From Chloroflexota bacterium (GTDB lineage: Bacteria > Chloroflexota > Anaerolineae > Anaerolineales > Anaerolineaceae), in NCBI GenBank assembly GCA_016887485.1, contig CP069394.1, positions 372,001-436,000 on the forward strand: a DNA stretch of 64,000 nucleotides, given 5' to 3'. The notes below the pieces were generated by a model. The model was not told the DNA's origin and did not search any database. It worked only from the letters and a program-made list of their open reading frames with translations. The position numbers and the translations under genes were made by a program. Position 1 is the first letter of the stretch; every line of letters starts with the position of its first letter. Below are positions 41,491 to 50,726 of the stretch, in pieces.

Positions 41491-42342
41491 TTGACCTGGA
41501 CACAATATGAAGCCATAGCCCGAGACGGGGATTTGGTTCAACTTTTGGGAAAGCGGCATAAAAGCCATATCATCCGCCTGAAAGCTGGGGCGGTATTTCA
41601 GACCCACCGCGGTGAGTTACAGCATGACGAAATTATTGGGAAGCCCTGGGGCACGCGCTTGACCAGTCACACTGGCAGCCCGTTCTTTTTAATGCGGCCG
41701 GGGTTATCCGACCTGATCAAAGAGACCAAACGTAACACACAAATTATGTATCCGAAGGATATTGGCTATATAGTGATGGTGATGGGTATTGGTCCGGGCG
41801 TCAGGGTGTTGGAAGCGGGGACCGGTTCTGGTGCGCTGACCACGGCCTTTGCCTTTTTCGTGGGGGATGAGGGCAAGGTCATTTCCTATGAACGCCGGGA
41901 GCAGATGCAGAACCTGGCCCGTAAGAACCTGAATAACCTGGAACTGCTTGATAGGGTTGAACTTAAGTCCGGTGACATTCTGGATGGCTTCGAAGAGCGT
42001 GATATGGACGCGATCTTTTTAGATCTGCCCAACCCTTATGATTACATCCCGCAGGTGACAGCCTCACTAAAGTTGGGCGGTTTCTTTGGCACGATCTTGC
42101 CCACGACAAATCAGGTCAGCCGGATGCTGGCCGCGCTCTATGCGGATAATTTTGCCTTTATTGAGGTTTGTGAAGTGTTGCTCCGCTTTTACAAACCGGA
42201 TTATGAGCGGCTTCGCCCAACGGACCGGATGGTGGCTCATACTGGCTATTTGGTGTTTGCCCGTTCCGTGATGGAGCGACCAGAAGATGACCGGCCTAAG
42301 AAAAAAGAACAGGAAGAGGAAGAAGGCGAAGATGTTTCGTAG
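41491..42342 (+). CDS. trmI: tRNA (adenine-58-N1)-methyltransferase TrmI
   Basis: A 283-residue SAM methyltransferase starting at a TTG: AAGGAG lies seven bases upstream, and the longer frame has no site and crosses the terminator of the previous gene. The N-terminal substrate-recognition part has RPGLSDLIKETKRNTQIMYPKDIGYIV, which together with VLEAGTGSGALTTAFAFFVG (SAM motif I) is characteristic of TrmI. It methylates A58 in the T-loop of tRNA. The C-terminus is a run of acidic and basic residues (KKKEQEEEEGEDVS). Its end overlaps the next gene by 11 bases, indicating coupling. Confidence 0.9.
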   Translation: MTWTQYEAIARDGDLVQLLGKRHKSHIIRLKAGAVFQTHRGELQHDEIIGKPWGTRLTSHTGSPFFLMRPGLSDLIKETKRNTQIMYPKDIGYIVMVMGIGPGVRVLEAGTGSGALTTAFAFFVGDEGKVISYERREQMQNLARKNLNNLELLDRVELKSGDILDGFEERDMDAIFLDLPNPYDYIPQVTASLKLGGFFGTILPTTNQVSRMLAALYADNFAFIEVCEVLLRFYKPDYERLRPTDRMVAHTGYLVFARSVMERPEDDRPKKKEQEEEEGEDVS

Positions 42343-42880
42343 AAGACCTATCCGACCTGGCAGGCGACCCGGAGATCGAGCGAAAGTCTTGCTTAATCAA
42401 GCTCACCGATTGTATGATGAAGGCCAATATCAACGAGCAGCGAAACTGTTTGAAGAGTTGGCCCAGGGAGCGCTAAGGCGACAGCTTCCTAGGGCGCCGT
42501 TTCTTTTTCTTCAAGCAGGGAAAGCCTATATTTATGCCGGGAACGATAAATATGGGGTGGTACTGATCAAGGCAGGTTTGAAAGACCTGGCAATGCACAA
42601 ACGGTGGCTGGTATTGACCCGGGTCGGTAATCAGGTGACTGCTGAACTCAAAGATCGAGGATTGACTGAGGCAAGTGATTCTATTCGGCAATGGCTGGAT
42701 GAGAAGCTGGCAGGCTTGAAAACTGAGCTGCCGGTTGAGGGAAAGGTGGTTGAACGCCCTATCCTGCCGACCAAGTGTCCTTCCTGCGGTGGCAGCATTG
42801 ATCCGCAGATGGTCGAATGGCTGGATGGCGTCACAGTGGAATGTCTTTATTGCGGGAGTGCAGTCAGGGCGGAGAGTTGA
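42332..42880 (+). CDS. TPR-like protein with C-terminal zinc ribbon
   Basis: A 182-residue protein. The ATG at 42332, with AAGG upstream, overlaps the end of trmI by 11 bases. The first 17 residues are arginine-rich (RRRPIRPGRRPGDR). A helical TPR-like region follows (AHRLYDEGQYQRAAKLFEEL, near 24-43), and the protein ends in a zinc ribbon with C149-x2-C152 and C171-x2-C174. Helical scaffold, basic start and ribbon suggest interaction with RNA or protein, but no function is known. Co-transcription with trmI is likely. Confidence 0.65.
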   Translation: MFRRRPIRPGRRPGDRAKVLLNQAHRLYDEGQYQRAAKLFEELAQGALRRQLPRAPFLFLQAGKAYIYAGNDKYGVVLIKAGLKDLAMHKRWLVLTRVGNQVTAELKDRGLTEASDSIRQWLDEKLAGLKTELPVEGKVVERPILPTKCPSCGGSIDPQMVEWLDGVTVECLYCGSAVRAES

Positions 42881-42886
42881 TATAAT
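42881..42886 (+). promoter_or_regulatory. -10 box directly before the Nudix gene
   Basis: TATAAT, seven bases, then the ATG at 42894: the predicted start coincides with the start codon and no strong ribosome site precedes it, as in a leaderless gene. Confidence 0.45.
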
Positions 42887-42893
42887 GTGATTT

Positions 42894-43496
42894 ATGTTTG
42901 ATTTGACCGAAGACAGAATCAAAACGGGGATCCAGAATTTCAGGCAGTCCCGGGGCGAAAGAAATTATCATATTTTTACCGACGGTGGCGTGCAGAATTA
43001 TAAATCGGCTGCCATCCTGATGCCTTTATTGGTTTATGAGGGGCGCTGGCATCTCCTGTTTACCCATCGGTCCGAAAAGTTAATGGAGCATCGAGGACAG
43101 GTCTCTTTTCCGGGTGGTGCCAAGGAAAAGGGTGATCCGAGTATGATTTTCACGGCCTTACGTGAAACCCAGGAAGAGATTGGGATTGCGCCAGAGGACG
43201 TGACAGTCTATGGCGATCTGGGCATCATGCCGATTGTTACGGGGTATTTGGTGAACATGGTAGTTGGGCAGATTCCCTGGCCCTATCCGCTGAAACCTAA
43301 CCCGGATGAGGTCGAAAGTGCATTTATATGTCCGCTGCTCTGGCTGGCAGACCCGGACCATCGTACGATAAAGTATCGGAGTTTTGCCGGGCGGGAATTT
43401 CCGATCATCTACTTTGACCAGTTTGAAAATTATCAACTTTGGGGGGCAACTGCGCAAATGACGATCAATCTGATGGAAGCGTTGGGAGTTATTTAA
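42894..43496 (+). CDS. Nudix hydrolase, coenzyme A diphosphatase-like
   Basis: A 200-residue Nudix protein. The Nudix box runs through GGAKEKGD and ALRETQEEIGI (about residues 72-97), and the upstream HRGQVSFPGG is the UPF0035/CoA-pyrophosphatase (NudL) pattern. Such enzymes cleave CoA or acyl-CoA to 3',5'-ADP and acyl phosphopantetheine, and some act on other nucleoside diphosphate derivatives. It is followed by a terminator shared with rplY. The substrate is inferred from the motif only. Confidence 0.85.
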   Translation: MFDLTEDRIKTGIQNFRQSRGERNYHIFTDGGVQNYKSAAILMPLLVYEGRWHLLFTHRSEKLMEHRGQVSFPGGAKEKGDPSMIFTALRETQEEIGIAPEDVTVYGDLGIMPIVTGYLVNMVVGQIPWPYPLKPNPDEVESAFICPLLWLADPDHRTIKYRSFAGREFPIIYFDQFENYQLWGATAQMTINLMEALGVI

Positions 43497-43518
43497 TCGA
43501 TCGCTAGCCTGGAAATAA

Positions 43519-43546
43519 AAAAGTCTGGGAATATTCCCAGACTTTT
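43519..43546. terminator. Bidirectional terminator between the Nudix gene and rplY
   Basis: A perfect 12-bp stem AAAAGTCTGGGA/TCCCAGACTTTT (43519-43530 and 43535-43546) with an ATAT loop; T-runs on both sides. Confidence 0.92.
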
Positions 43547-43577
43547 CTTTCTTAAGTAGATTGAGGAGTAAGAATTT

Positions 43578-44258
43578 TTACTCTTCTTCCCCTTCTTCTT
43601 GTTTACCCTTTTCAATAACTTCGGGTTCATTGCCTTCGTCGAGGATGTCGGCCAATTCGCCTTCAGCTTCCGCTTCCGGTTCCTCTTCAATTGCCACGTA
43701 GGTCACGCCTGCGATCATTTCATCCTCAGGAGTGAGGATCTCGACATTATCGGAAAGCTTCAAGTCCTTGACCAGGATAACGCTGTCGGTATCAACCAAT
43801 ACGCTGGCATCAACTTCAATACGCTCGGGCATATCCTGCGGGAGACATTCGATTTCCAGTTCGGAAATACCGGTCATTACAACAAAGGATAAGTTGGAAG
43901 CAGCAGGTGCTTCGCCGACCAACTCGATCGGAACTGAAGTTTGCAGCTTTTGGGTCAGGTCAAGCGCCATGAAATCGACATGGCGGAGCGTTCCGTAGAT
44001 GACGTCCTTCTGGACCTCACGGAGGACCACAGGGTATTGCTTGCCTTCAACTTCAATTTTCACCAAGCTGGACTGTGTCAGGGTTTTAATGATCTGGGAA
44101 GAATCGTGCAGGTTCATTTGGACCATGATGGGGTCCATGAATTTTTTGCCGATCTTGCCATAAATAATTCCGGGGAGGATGCCTTCCCGGCGCAGAACGC
44201 CGACTTTCTTGCCTTTGACGGTGCGGGGATCTGCTTTAATTACGATTTGGTCTGTCAT
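43578..44258 (-). CDS. rplY: 50S ribosomal protein L25 / general stress protein Ctc
   Basis: A 226-residue TL5/Ctc-type L25. The N-terminal 5S-rRNA-binding domain (about 1-95: RRGGILPGIIYGK-like segment, here VLRREGILPGIIYGK) is followed by a beta-barrel (about 96-185, with HVDFMALDLTQKL and ERIEVDASVL), then an acidic Glu-rich tail ending EEEGEEE. It binds 5S rRNA in the large subunit. AAGGATGG precedes the ATG. The long acidic tail is common in Ctc proteins. Confidence 0.93.
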   Translation of the reverse strand: MTDQIVIKADPRTVKGKKVGVLRREGILPGIIYGKIGKKFMDPIMVQMNLHDSSQIIKTLTQSSLVKIEVEGKQYPVVLREVQKDVIYGTLRHVDFMALDLTQKLQTSVPIELVGEAPAASNLSFVVMTGISELEIECLPQDMPERIEVDASVLVDTDSVILVKDLKLSDNVEILTPEDEMIAGVTYVAIEEEPEAEAEGELADILDEGNEPEVIEKGKQEEGEEE

Positions 44259-44576
44259 TTTTCCATCCTTCGAGCGCCTCTCACCCTTCTTGCGCGGGTT
44301 ACCTTCGCTCTATAATGTATTGGGTTAACTCGCCGGATATAACCAGCGACCTTGAATTTTATCCGGTAATGAAGAACACGTCAAGCCGGGCTGGTGCTGA
44401 TACGGCTTTATGCTCCGTCAGAATCATAGATCTTTTGAGTTTTGAGTATGGAGTGGGTATTGATCGCAAAATTTAGAAGCCTGTTGTTCATAGTTTATTT
44501 GTAGATGACCCGGAGGTTGATTTCGTGTAAAATCAAGGGGAAGGCGTGGACTTTTTACCAATTCCAAGGAGAGAAC
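44259..44576. other. 318-base divergent gap between rplY and the GH57 gene
   Basis: No gene or RNA structure is recognised here. A spaced inverted repeat CCGGAT (44333-44338) with ATCCGG (44361-44366) is the only notable feature. It must hold promoters for both flanking genes, but no hexamer pair stands out. Confidence 0.5.
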
Positions 44577-47500
44577 ATGCTTAAAAAATTTAAAATTTTC
44601 CATCTTGCCCTTCTATTAACACTGCTGGTTTCAGCAGTATCGGCCTGCCAACAAAAGACACCGGCTGACCCTGACATCCTTTATGTCAACATCACCTGGC
44701 ATCAACACCAACCGCTCTATTATCAGGACGCGGATGGTATTTACACTCGCCCCTGGGTCCGGGTGCATGCCACCAAGGACTATCTGGATATGGCCCAAAA
44801 AGTTGCGCAATATCCGGATATCCATGCCACTTTCAATATCACACCCTCCCTCATCCGGCAGCTGAATGAGCTGGCCGCGGGCACCAAGGACATCTATTGG
44901 GTCCTCGGTGAGAAAGAAGTGAGTGAATTAACGACTGATGAGAAACAATTCATTTTGGAACGTTTCTTTGATGCCAACTGGAACAATATCATTGCCCTCT
45001 ATCCCCGCTATCAAGAACTGCTGGATAAACGGGGTGGGTCCAGTGAAGAGGCAATCCAAGCTGCGTTGGAAAATTTCACCGACCAAGATTTTCTCGACCT
45101 GCAGGTTTGGTTCAACCTTGCCTGGTTCGACCCAACATTCCTGGCTGAGGAGCCATTATTGAGCCTTGTGAAAAATGGGGAGAATTTCGATCAGGCTGAT
45201 AAGCAGATCGTGTTTGACAAGGCGCTGGAGATCGTTCAGGAAGTGCTGCCCTATCATGCTGAATTACAGCGGGAGGGTCAGATCGAGGTGACAACCACGC
45301 CTTATGCTCACCCAATTTTGCCCCTGATTTATAACAACCAACTGGCTTTGGTCGGCAATCCCAACGCGATCATGCCCGAGAAGACCTTTGTCTATCCCGA
45401 AGATGCCGTGGCGCATCTAGACCTGAGCGTGCAGATGTACGAAGAAAACTTCGGCACCAGTGTGCGCGGCTTGTGGCCGGGTGAAGGCTCTGTGGCTGAG
45501 GAAATTGTTCCGCTTGTGGCTGAAGCTGGTTATAGCTTCATGCAGACGGGTGAACCGGTCCTGGCGAAGTCCTTGGGTATCGATTCCTTCACCCGTGATT
45601 CCAATGGTTACGTACAGGAAGCGGACATGCTCTATCGCCCATATTTCGTCACTGATGATGACGGCAATCAGGTCGCGATGTTCTTCCGGGATTGGACGCT
45701 CTCAGATAAGATCGGCTTTGACTATTCTCAGATGAGTGGCGAGGCAGCTGCTCAGGATCTGGTCGGCCGTCTTGAACAAATTCATACCGACTTCATGGAG
45801 AGTGATGAAGCTGGCCCGCATATCGTCAGCATCATCCTCGATGGTGAAAACGCTTGGGAGAATTATCCTGGCGACGGCAATGAATTCTTCAATGCCCTTT
45901 ACCAGAAACTTTCCGATAGCGAAGTCCTGCAGACCGTGACCCCTTCGGAATATCTGGAAATGTTCCCCGAGCAGCAAACCCTCGACACTCTCTTCCCCGG
46001 TGCCTGGTTCAGTGCCAACTATGACACCTGGATCGGCGAGGAAGAGGAAGCAATTGCCTGGGATTATCTCGCAACGACCCGTGAAGACCTGGCGGCTTTC
46101 GAGAGCGGCGCTGAATATACCGCTGAAGAGAACCTGGCTCAGGCCCTTGACTTTATGTACCTGGCTGAAGGTTCTGACTGGTTCTGGTGGTACGGTGCTG
46201 ACCAGGATTCCGGCCAGGACAGCTACTTCGATGAAGGCTACCGGGCCTTATTGGCAGGGGTTTATGACTCACTGGGTGTGGATGTTCCACCGTTTGTCAG
46301 TGTGCCAATTGTCCAGGCGCCAGTTGTTCAACCTGCTGTTGCGTTTACCGGCCTATCCACCCCTGAGATGGGCGCTGTGGCCGAAGACCCCGCCTGGGAA
46401 ACCGCTGCTTACTATCCCGTAGCCGGGAATTCTTCAGTAAATGATTTCTATATCACAATGGATGAAGATAACCTCTACTTGCGAGTGGATAGCGAATTTG
46501 ACATTGCTGATCAACAGATTGGTTTCTACTTCGCTGCTCCCAACGTCGAAGGTGGAAAATCCGCTTTCGCTCTGCAATCAGACCTGATCCTGCAGTTCTT
46601 CGCCAACACCCTGCTGCAATGGGACGGTGCTGCCGACTCATTGGATCTCTACTCTCTGACGGACTCTGAGTGGGGCCTCAGTCAGGCTGGGGTGGGGGCT
46701 GTTGTGACCGGTGATGGACTGGCTGAATTCAAGATCCCAATGGAAAGCATGGGCGGTCTGAATGTCGGCACCTACTTAAAGTTTGGCGTGGTCGTTGGGC
46801 CTGATGGCGATATCTTCCCAACTGATGGACCGGCGAGGATGTTGATCCCCAGCCTGGGCGAAACCACGATGATCTTGGAAGTACAGGATCCTGTAGGTGA
46901 TGATAATGGCCCCGGTACGTATGAATATCCCACCGATGGCGTCTTCCCCGAATCAGTATTTGATGTGGATCACTTCTCGGTTGGATCGGATGGAATCAAT
47001 CTGGTCTTCACTTTTGACTTTGTAGGACCGGTTGAGAATTCCTGGAATTCACAAAACGGCTTGTCGGTTCAAACGCTGGATGTGTATATCGACACAGACC
47101 CCGGTGCAGGAACCGGCGCAAGGATGCTGATGCCTGGCCGCAACGCTGCCCTCGAGGAAGGTTATGGTTGGGAGTACGCTGTCTGGGCTGAGGGCTGGAC
47201 GCCTCAGGTTGTGATGGTGGATCCTGACACACTGGAGCCGAAGGAATACACCGAGGCTACCGGCGGTATGACCGTGGTGGTCGATTCGGCCAATAATCAG
47301 GTTATGGTACGGGTGCCTTTGAGTTTCTTCCCCGAAGGTGATCCTGCCGATTGGGGCTATGCGGCTGCTGTTTTGGGCCAGGAAGGCTATCCCACGGAAG
47401 GTGTGTGGCGTGTTCGGGATGTTTCGATCAATGCTGCACAGTATCTCTTTGGCGGCGGAGCGGCTGATTCCAACCACACTCGCATAATCGACTTGATTTT

Positions 47501-47618
47501 GCCTGAGGGTTTCACGCCTACCCAGGGCGAGTGGCTCTCGAATTACCCGTCGATCATCGGTTCACTTGACGATATGACACCGGATGATTTTGTTCAGGTC
47601 CCAGTTATCGTTCCATGA
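44577..47618 (+). CDS. Surface lipoprotein with GH57-like glycoside hydrolase and C-terminal DOMON-like domains
   Basis: A 1013-residue protein from the ATG at 44577 (AAGGAGAG upstream). It has a lipobox (VSAC, about residue 24). Residues ~33-450 resemble glycoside hydrolase family 57: an early NITWHQHQPLYY, HATFNITPSLIRQL, GLWPGEGSVAEE (candidate Glu near 303) and IILDGENAWENYPGDGNEF (candidate Asp near 422). About residues 590-760 and 770-1000 form two beta-rich modules, the last with VYIDTDPGAGTGARMLMPGRNA, as in glucodextranase-type DOMON domains. GH57 enzymes attack alpha-glucans; most are cytoplasmic, so the lipoprotein anchor suggests surface breakdown of starch- or pullulan-like polymers. 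Confidence 0.85.
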   Translation: MLKKFKIFHLALLLTLLVSAVSACQQKTPADPDILYVNITWHQHQPLYYQDADGIYTRPWVRVHATKDYLDMAQKVAQYPDIHATFNITPSLIRQLNELAAGTKDIYWVLGEKEVSELTTDEKQFILERFFDANWNNIIALYPRYQELLDKRGGSSEEAIQAALENFTDQDFLDLQVWFNLAWFDPTFLAEEPLLSLVKNGENFDQADKQIVFDKALEIVQEVLPYHAELQREGQIEVTTTPYAHPILPLIYNNQLALVGNPNAIMPEKTFVYPEDAVAHLDLSVQMYEENFGTSVRGLWPGEGSVAEEIVPLVAEAGYSFMQTGEPVLAKSLGIDSFTRDSNGYVQEADMLYRPYFVTDDDGNQVAMFFRDWTLSDKIGFDYSQMSGEAAAQDLVGRLEQIHTDFMESDEAGPHIVSIILDGENAWENYPGDGNEFFNALYQKLSDSEVLQTVTPSEYLEMFPEQQTLDTLFPGAWFSANYDTWIGEEEEAIAWDYLATTREDLAAFESGAEYTAEENLAQALDFMYLAEGSDWFWWYGADQDSGQDSYFDEGYRALLAGVYDSLGVDVPPFVSVPIVQAPVVQPAVAFTGLSTPEMGAVAEDPAWETAAYYPVAGNSSVNDFYITMDEDNLYLRVDSEFDIADQQIGFYFAAPNVEGGKSAFALQSDLILQFFANTLLQWDGAADSLDLYSLTDSEWGLSQAGVGAVVTGDGLAEFKIPMESMGGLNVGTYLKFGVVVGPDGDIFPTDGPARMLIPSLGETTMILEVQDPVGDDNGPGTYEYPTDGVFPESVFDVDHFSVGSDGINLVFTFDFVGPVENSWNSQNGLSVQTLDVYIDTDPGAGTGARMLMPGRNAALEEGYGWEYAVWAEGWTPQVVMVDPDTLEPKEYTEATGGMTVVVDSANNQVMVRVPLSFFPEGDPADWGYAAAVLGQEGYPTEGVWRVRDVSINAAQYLFGGGAADSNHTRIIDLILPEGFTPTQGEWLSNYPSIIGSLDDMTPDDFVQVPVIVP

Positions 47619-47689
47619 GTTTTTAGAACGAGGTAAAATAGGGAACTCACCAAAAAGGTATCGCCAGGCGATATTGGAAAGACATTTCT

Positions 47690-49417
47690 ATGGGATCGAA
47701 TATTAAATTAAAAGAACATTTACGGGACACTGTTGAAATTGTCCTGAAAGACGGCACGGTTTTGGAAGGCCCGCGGAATACACCCCTTGGTGATTTTATG
47801 CGGGCTTACCAAGACCCTCAAAAGCCGCAAATTGTGGGCGCGATTGTCAACCATGATCTACGAGAGCTGACCTTCCCGATTTGCATGGATGCCGAGGTTA
47901 CTCCGGTGGATATGTCGGACCCGGATGGGGCTCGCATTTACCGGCGATCGTTGACCTTCCTGTTGGAAGTGGCTTTCATGGAGCTTTTCCCCAAGTGGTC
48001 ACTCACCATTGACCATTCGGTGTCTTCTGGCGCATATTACTGTCATGTGCCGGAGCAGGAACCCTTCTCGGCGGAATCTCTTGAGCTGCTTGAAGCAAAG
48101 ATGTATGAAATCGTTGAAGCCAATGAATCCTTAGTGCGGAATAAGGTTAGTTTGGAAGAGGCGCGTAAATTCTTCCGAGATCATGGCCAGGAGGATAAAT
48201 TGCGGCTGTTGAACTACCGCCAGGGGAATGATCTGGTACTCTATTCCTTGCGCGGCCAGCGCGACTATCATCACGGCTATATGGTGCCCTCCACGGGTTA
48301 CCTCAAGCTGTTTGACCTCAAACGGGTTGGTGCGGGCTTTGTTCTGCGCTTCCCCCGCAGGCATGCCCCTGACAAACTTTCACCGATGCCAAGTTACCCC
48401 ACTTTGCTGGTCACTTTCCGACAGTATGGGGAATGGCTGGAGACATTGGGGATTCAGAGTGTTGGTGCTTTGGATGATGCCATTAGTGAGGGGCGGATCA
48501 ATGAGGTGATTTTGGTTTCTGAGGCGCTCCATGCCCAACAGATCTCCAGAATTGCGACCACGATCAAAGAGCGTCGAAATAAGGTCAATGTGATTTTGAT
48601 TGCCGGGCCGAGTTCTTCCGGCAAGACCACGTTCTCTAAGCGGCTGTCTATCCAATTACTTTCGGAAGGTATTTCTCCTTTCGCATTGGAAATGGATAAT
48701 TACTTTGTGGATCGCGCCGATACGCCATTGGATGAAAATGGTAATTATGACTTTGAAAACATCGAAGCTCTGAACCTTGAACTCCTGCAAGAACATGTGG
48801 AGCGATTGGTCCGCGGCGAGAAGGTGCAGCTTAGGCACTACAACTTCCGGGAAGGACGAAACGAGCCTGGTGACGAAGTCCAATTGGAACCCGGTCAAAT
48901 GATCATTTTAGAGGGTATTCACGGACTGAATCCAAAGCTTCTGGGAGATATTCCTCCTGAAGAGACTTACCGAATTTATGTTTCCTGCCTGACCCAGTTG
49001 AACCTTGACCGCCAAAACCGAATTTCGACAACGGACACCCGTGAGTTGCGCCGTATCCTGCGGGATGCGCGCGACCGGGGATATACCGCTCAACAAACCA
49101 TCGCAAATTGGGAGAACGTTCGGCGTGGCGAGAAACGGCATATCTTCCCCTATCAGGAAAATGCTGACGTGATGTTCAATTCAGCGCTTGCTTATGAATT
49201 GACGGCGTTGAAACCGCTGGTGGAGCCTTTGCTGCGCCAGGTGCCCTATGGCACACCGGAATATATTGAAGCCAAGCGATTATTCAAATTCCTGCAATGG
49301 TTCCTGCCAACCAGCCAGGAGCTCATCCCCGATAATTCGATTTTAAGAGAATTTCTGGGTGGCTCTATCCTCACGGATTTCAAGATCTGGCATCACGGCA
49401 AGTCCATCGATTATTAA
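47690..49417 (+). CDS. TGS-domain uridine kinase-like nucleoside kinase
   Basis: A 575-residue protein. The N-terminal part is a TGS-like domain (about 10-75), then a threonyl-tRNA-synthetase-like second domain (about 80-240, with HSVSSGAYYC and YRQGNDLVLYSL) of the type found in this kinase group. The C-terminal part (about 290-500) is a uridine kinase fold with P-loop GPSSSGKTTFSKRL near residue 304 and DNYFVDRADTP. It phosphorylates uridine or a related nucleoside. This combination is a known but little-studied arrangement in Firmicutes and Chloroflexota. GGAAAG precedes the ATG. Confidence 0.88.
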   Translation: MGSNIKLKEHLRDTVEIVLKDGTVLEGPRNTPLGDFMRAYQDPQKPQIVGAIVNHDLRELTFPICMDAEVTPVDMSDPDGARIYRRSLTFLLEVAFMELFPKWSLTIDHSVSSGAYYCHVPEQEPFSAESLELLEAKMYEIVEANESLVRNKVSLEEARKFFRDHGQEDKLRLLNYRQGNDLVLYSLRGQRDYHHGYMVPSTGYLKLFDLKRVGAGFVLRFPRRHAPDKLSPMPSYPTLLVTFRQYGEWLETLGIQSVGALDDAISEGRINEVILVSEALHAQQISRIATTIKERRNKVNVILIAGPSSSGKTTFSKRLSIQLLSEGISPFALEMDNYFVDRADTPLDENGNYDFENIEALNLELLQEHVERLVRGEKVQLRHYNFREGRNEPGDEVQLEPGQMIILEGIHGLNPKLLGDIPPEETYRIYVSCLTQLNLDRQNRISTTDTRELRRILRDARDRGYTAQQTIANWENVRRGEKRHIFPYQENADVMFNSALAYELTALKPLVEPLLRQVPYGTPEYIEAKRLFKFLQWFLPTSQELIPDNSILREFLGGSILTDFKIWHHGKSIDY

Positions 49418-49438
49418 ATTCTCGATCCTGGATAGCAA

Positions 49439-49468
49439 AAACCCCCGCATTTATGCTTGCGGGGGTTT
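49439..49468. terminator. Bidirectional terminator after the nucleoside kinase
   Basis: An 11-bp stem AAACCCCCGCA/TGCGGGGGTTT (49439-49449 and 49458-49468) with an 8-base loop, between convergent genes. Confidence 0.88.
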
Positions 49469-49494
49469 AATTGTTTAGTTAATCCAATGTTGGC

Positions 49495-50712
49495 TTAAAG
49501 ATGTTTCTTGATCACATTTGCCAGCCGTTTGATCCCTTCTTCGATCATATCCGGCTTGGAATTGGAGAAGTTCAGGCGCATGGTGTTCTCACCGCCGCCG
49601 AGGGGGTGGAAGGAGCCGCCCGGGACAAAGGCAACCTTCTGGGCTACGGCTTCTTTAAAAATCTTGCTTGAATCTGTACCCTCAGGAAGAGTCATCCAGA
49701 GGAACAAGCCGCCTTTGGGGTAAGTCCAATGGACATTCTCTGGCATATTGTCGTTAAGCGCCTGCAGCATCGTATCCCGACGCTCTTTATAGACTTTGCG
49801 GATCAGCTGGATATGCTGTTTCATGCCGGGAGAACTCGCTATTTGGTAAGCGATATATTGGTTGAAGGTGGCGGTATGCAGGTCACAGCCCTGTTTGGCC
49901 TGAACCAGTTTCTTGATGACCTCAGTGGGTGCAACCACCCAGGCTAAACGCAGACCGGGGGCCAGAATCTTGGAGAAAGTTGACGTGTAGATCACGTTAC
50001 CGCTGTAGATCGGCACTTCCTTGGCACGCATCTCGTCGTCAATGACAACGACGGGGGTCTGGTGCTCGCCTTCATAACGCAGCTGGCCATAGGGATCGTC
50101 CTCAACAATCGGGACGCCGTAGGCATCGGCCATTTCCACCAGAGTCTTACGGCGTTCTCGTGAGAGGGTCACGCCAGTCGGGTTCTGGAAGTTGGGCAGG
50201 ACATAGATGAACTTGATACCGGTCCGTAACCGTGACTCAAGCAGGTCTGTGTTCATCCCGTTATCATCTGAGGGGATGGTGACATACTTGACGCCATAAG
50301 CGTTCCAGGCCTGGATGGCACCTAAATAGGTGGGTGACTCCACCAGGACCCGGTCGCCTCGATTGATAAAGATTCTCCCGAGAAGATCGAGCGCTTGTTG
50401 AGAACCAGCTGTAATCAGGACGTTGTCTGCTGAGATTTGAATGCCATACTTTGAAGCATTGTGGGCAATCAATTCCCGCAAGGGCTGATAGCCTTCAGTG
50501 GTGCCATACTGCAGGGCTCGATCGCCCATTTCAGACAAGACCACTTCGCATGCTTCCTTGAAACCTTCAATTGGGAAGACTTCAGGTGCTGGCATTCCAC
50601 CCGCGAAGGAGATCACATCAGGCTGTGATGTGAGCTTCAGCAGTTCGCGGATAGCTGAGCTGCCCATATTATCCGTTCTTAGGGCATATCTTTCGTCCCA
50701 TAGGGTGTGCAT
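49495..50712 (-). CDS. PLP-dependent aminotransferase (class I/II, 2-aminoadipate/valine type)
   Basis: A 405-residue fold-type I aminotransferase. LITAGSQQALDLLGRIF near residue 105, NFQNPTGVTLS near residue 175 and the PLP lysine in STFSKILAPGLRLAW near residue 238 are typical of the group that includes 2-aminoadipate and kynurenine aminotransferases (PLP-binding half of MocR-like enzymes). It is transcribed with the glyA-gcvT fusion, 14 bases downstream, with AAGGAGAG before the ATG. The pairing suggests a role with glycine, serine or glyoxylate, but the specificity cannot be read from the sequence. Confidence 0.87.
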   Translation of the reverse strand: MHTLWDERYALRTDNMGSSAIRELLKLTSQPDVISFAGGMPAPEVFPIEGFKEACEVVLSEMGDRALQYGTTEGYQPLRELIAHNASKYGIQISADNVLITAGSQQALDLLGRIFINRGDRVLVESPTYLGAIQAWNAYGVKYVTIPSDDNGMNTDLLESRLRTGIKFIYVLPNFQNPTGVTLSRERRKTLVEMADAYGVPIVEDDPYGQLRYEGEHQTPVVVIDDEMRAKEVPIYSGNVIYTSTFSKILAPGLRLAWVVAPTEVIKKLVQAKQGCDLHTATFNQYIAYQIASSPGMKQHIQLIRKVYKERRDTMLQALNDNMPENVHWTYPKGGLFLWMTLPEGTDSSKIFKEAVAQKVAFVPGGSFHPLGGGENTMRLNFSNSKPDMIEEGIKRLANVIKKHL

Positions 50713-50726
50713 AGATTATTCTCTCC

